DNA of 64,000 nucleotides from Saprospiraceae bacterium (lineage in GTDB: Bacteria > Bacteroidota > Bacteroidia > Chitinophagales > Saprospiraceae). Below are positions 63,611 to 64,000 of this stretch, piece after piece. Position 1 is the first letter of the stretch, and every line of letters begins with the position of its first letter. The stretch lies in contig JAHDIP010000001.1 of NCBI GenBank assembly GCA_020630735.1, positions 26,967 through 90,966 of the forward strand. The letters run 5' to 3'. The notes beneath the pieces were generated by a model. It had not been told where the DNA came from. It saw only the letters and a list, made by a program, of their open reading frames with translations, and did not search any database. The position numbers and the translations under genes were made by a program.

Positions 63611-63899
63611 AGTATAAATTAGTACTTTATTTTAGATATTCTAATGTAAAATAGCAAGTCCTTAGGTAAGAAAACTGAGCTGAATCAACGGGGATAAGCA
63701 AAAATAGATGAAAAGTCCATGCTTAAACAGTCTTTAAACATACAAGGTATAATGACTATTTTAGTTTGGTAAGCAGGATGTCACGATGAAAGCGTGATTC
63801 CAAGCTGACTATCAAGGAAAATAAATATAGACAGGTGAAATGGAGTATAAAATTAAGAAATGGAGAAAGTCTAATAACAATTCCAAAAGGAGAAAAGGC
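63611..63899. other. Intergenic region between repeat copy B and the tRNA-Asn terminator
   Basis: About 290 bases. A 7-bp inverted repeat (TATTTTA/TAAAATA) near 63630 and a short CACG/CGTG hairpin near 63782 are visible. I see no gene. Confidence 0.35.
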
Positions 63900-63935
63900 A
63901 AAAAAAAACACCCATAAGTAAATACTTACAGGTGT
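63900..63935 (-). terminator. Terminator downstream of tRNA-Asn
   Basis: On the minus strand an imperfect stem, with arms ACACC...TAAGTA and TACTTA...GGTGT (63908-63920 with 63923-63935), is followed by a run of T (63908-63900). It lies 13 bases past the tRNA 3' end. Confidence 0.75.
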
Positions 63936-63948
63936 CTTGTTTGGATTG

Positions 63949-64000
63949 CGCTCCCTCAAGGACTTGAACCTTGGACCCTCTGATTAACAGTCAGATGCTC
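63949..64000 (-). tRNA. tRNA-Asn (GUU), 3' part, 5' end beyond the window
   Basis: The minus strand shows the anticodon stem-loop TCTGA-CTGTTAA-TCAGA with anticodon GTT, then a variable loop, the T arm CAAGG-TTCAAGT-CCTTG, the acceptor strand AGGGAGC and discriminator G. CCA is not encoded, as often in this phylum. The D arm is cut by the window edge. Confidence 0.93.

Noticed and set aside
63756..63959. A minus-strand frame of 67 codons near the window end
   Set aside because: It starts inside the tRNA-Asn gene and runs through its terminator, so it is not a real gene.
1..64000. Prophage, integrative element or defence island
   Set aside because: No integrase, transposase, terminase, restriction or toxin-antitoxin gene is seen, and gene content is core-like throughout. 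The single tRNA at the edge has no attachment-site duplication in the window.

Overview
The window is about 64 kb of AT-rich chromosome from a gliding or formerly gliding member of the Bacteroidota, most likely a Saprospiria-type marine lineage (class-level guess). The evidence is a gldH lipoprotein, a PorZ homologue and a C-terminal type IX secretion (T9SS) sorting domain, many LxxC lipoproteins, families typical of the phylum (DUF2851, DUF5916, GseA-like S9 peptidase, LytS/LytTR pairs), and several copies of the Bacteroidota -7 promoter element TAnnTTTG. I see no transposase, integrase, prophage module or CRISPR array. Most of the window reads as stable core chromosome.

Layout. 0-6.4 kb is an envelope-stress block: a truncated HtrA protease, an HD-domain protein, an ECF sigma factor with a small zinc-less anti-sigma factor (+), and a convergent second ECF operon (-) encoding sigma, membrane anti-sigma with a very acidic tail, basic Spy/CpxP-like periplasmic protein and DUF3703; a flavin reductase follows. 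6.7-9.3 kb holds a TlpA-like thioredoxin and grpE-dnaJ. 9.3-11.7 kb holds gldH and a secreted haem/copper protein with a T9SS tail. 12.2-16.6 kb is the rod-shape cluster mreB-mreC-mreD-mrdA, without rodA. 16.7-26.9 kb mixes a lipoprotein, CapA, folA, DUF2851, an M23 peptidase, an outer-membrane barrel, porZ, nadD and a lipoprotein.

27.4-29.1 kb encodes an exported helical protein with eight uninterrupted 38-residue repeats. 29.2-42.3 kb contains SDR, DUF5916, S9 peptidase, serine hydrolase, ankyrin protein, a LytS/LytTR two-component pair, a GH25 lysozyme, a PhyH dioxygenase and a class III aminotransferase. 42.3-49.3 kb has rpoN, aminopeptidase P, dtd, a TlpA-like lipoprotein, MazG and PrsW. 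49.4-57.1 kb has an alpha/beta hydrolase overlapping a tRNA-queuosine mannosyltransferase homologue, an OppC-type permease coupled to a PP2C phosphatase, a TPR-SHOCT protein, a CBS protein and an MscS channel. 57.1-63.5 kb has YndJ-DUF1990, a membrane-tethered HTH regulator, a signal-less beta-helix protein coupled to a CBM9 lipoprotein, and an alpha/beta hydrolase. The end is the 3' half of a tRNA-Asn gene.

The most unusual signals are not classic gene calls: (1) a 15-bp perfect inverted repeat and possible folded RNA between the first sigma gene and its anti-sigma; (2) a non-coding dispersed repeat (51 of 59 bases identical over the core) directly upstream of two unrelated genes 57 kb apart; (3) the 38-residue helical repeat protein; (4) the signal-less beta-helix plus CBM9 pair; (5) the charge-complementary anti-sigma/Spy pair, which resembles CnrYXH in gene order; (6) hairpins abutting or preceding the DUF1990 and HTH regulator genes.
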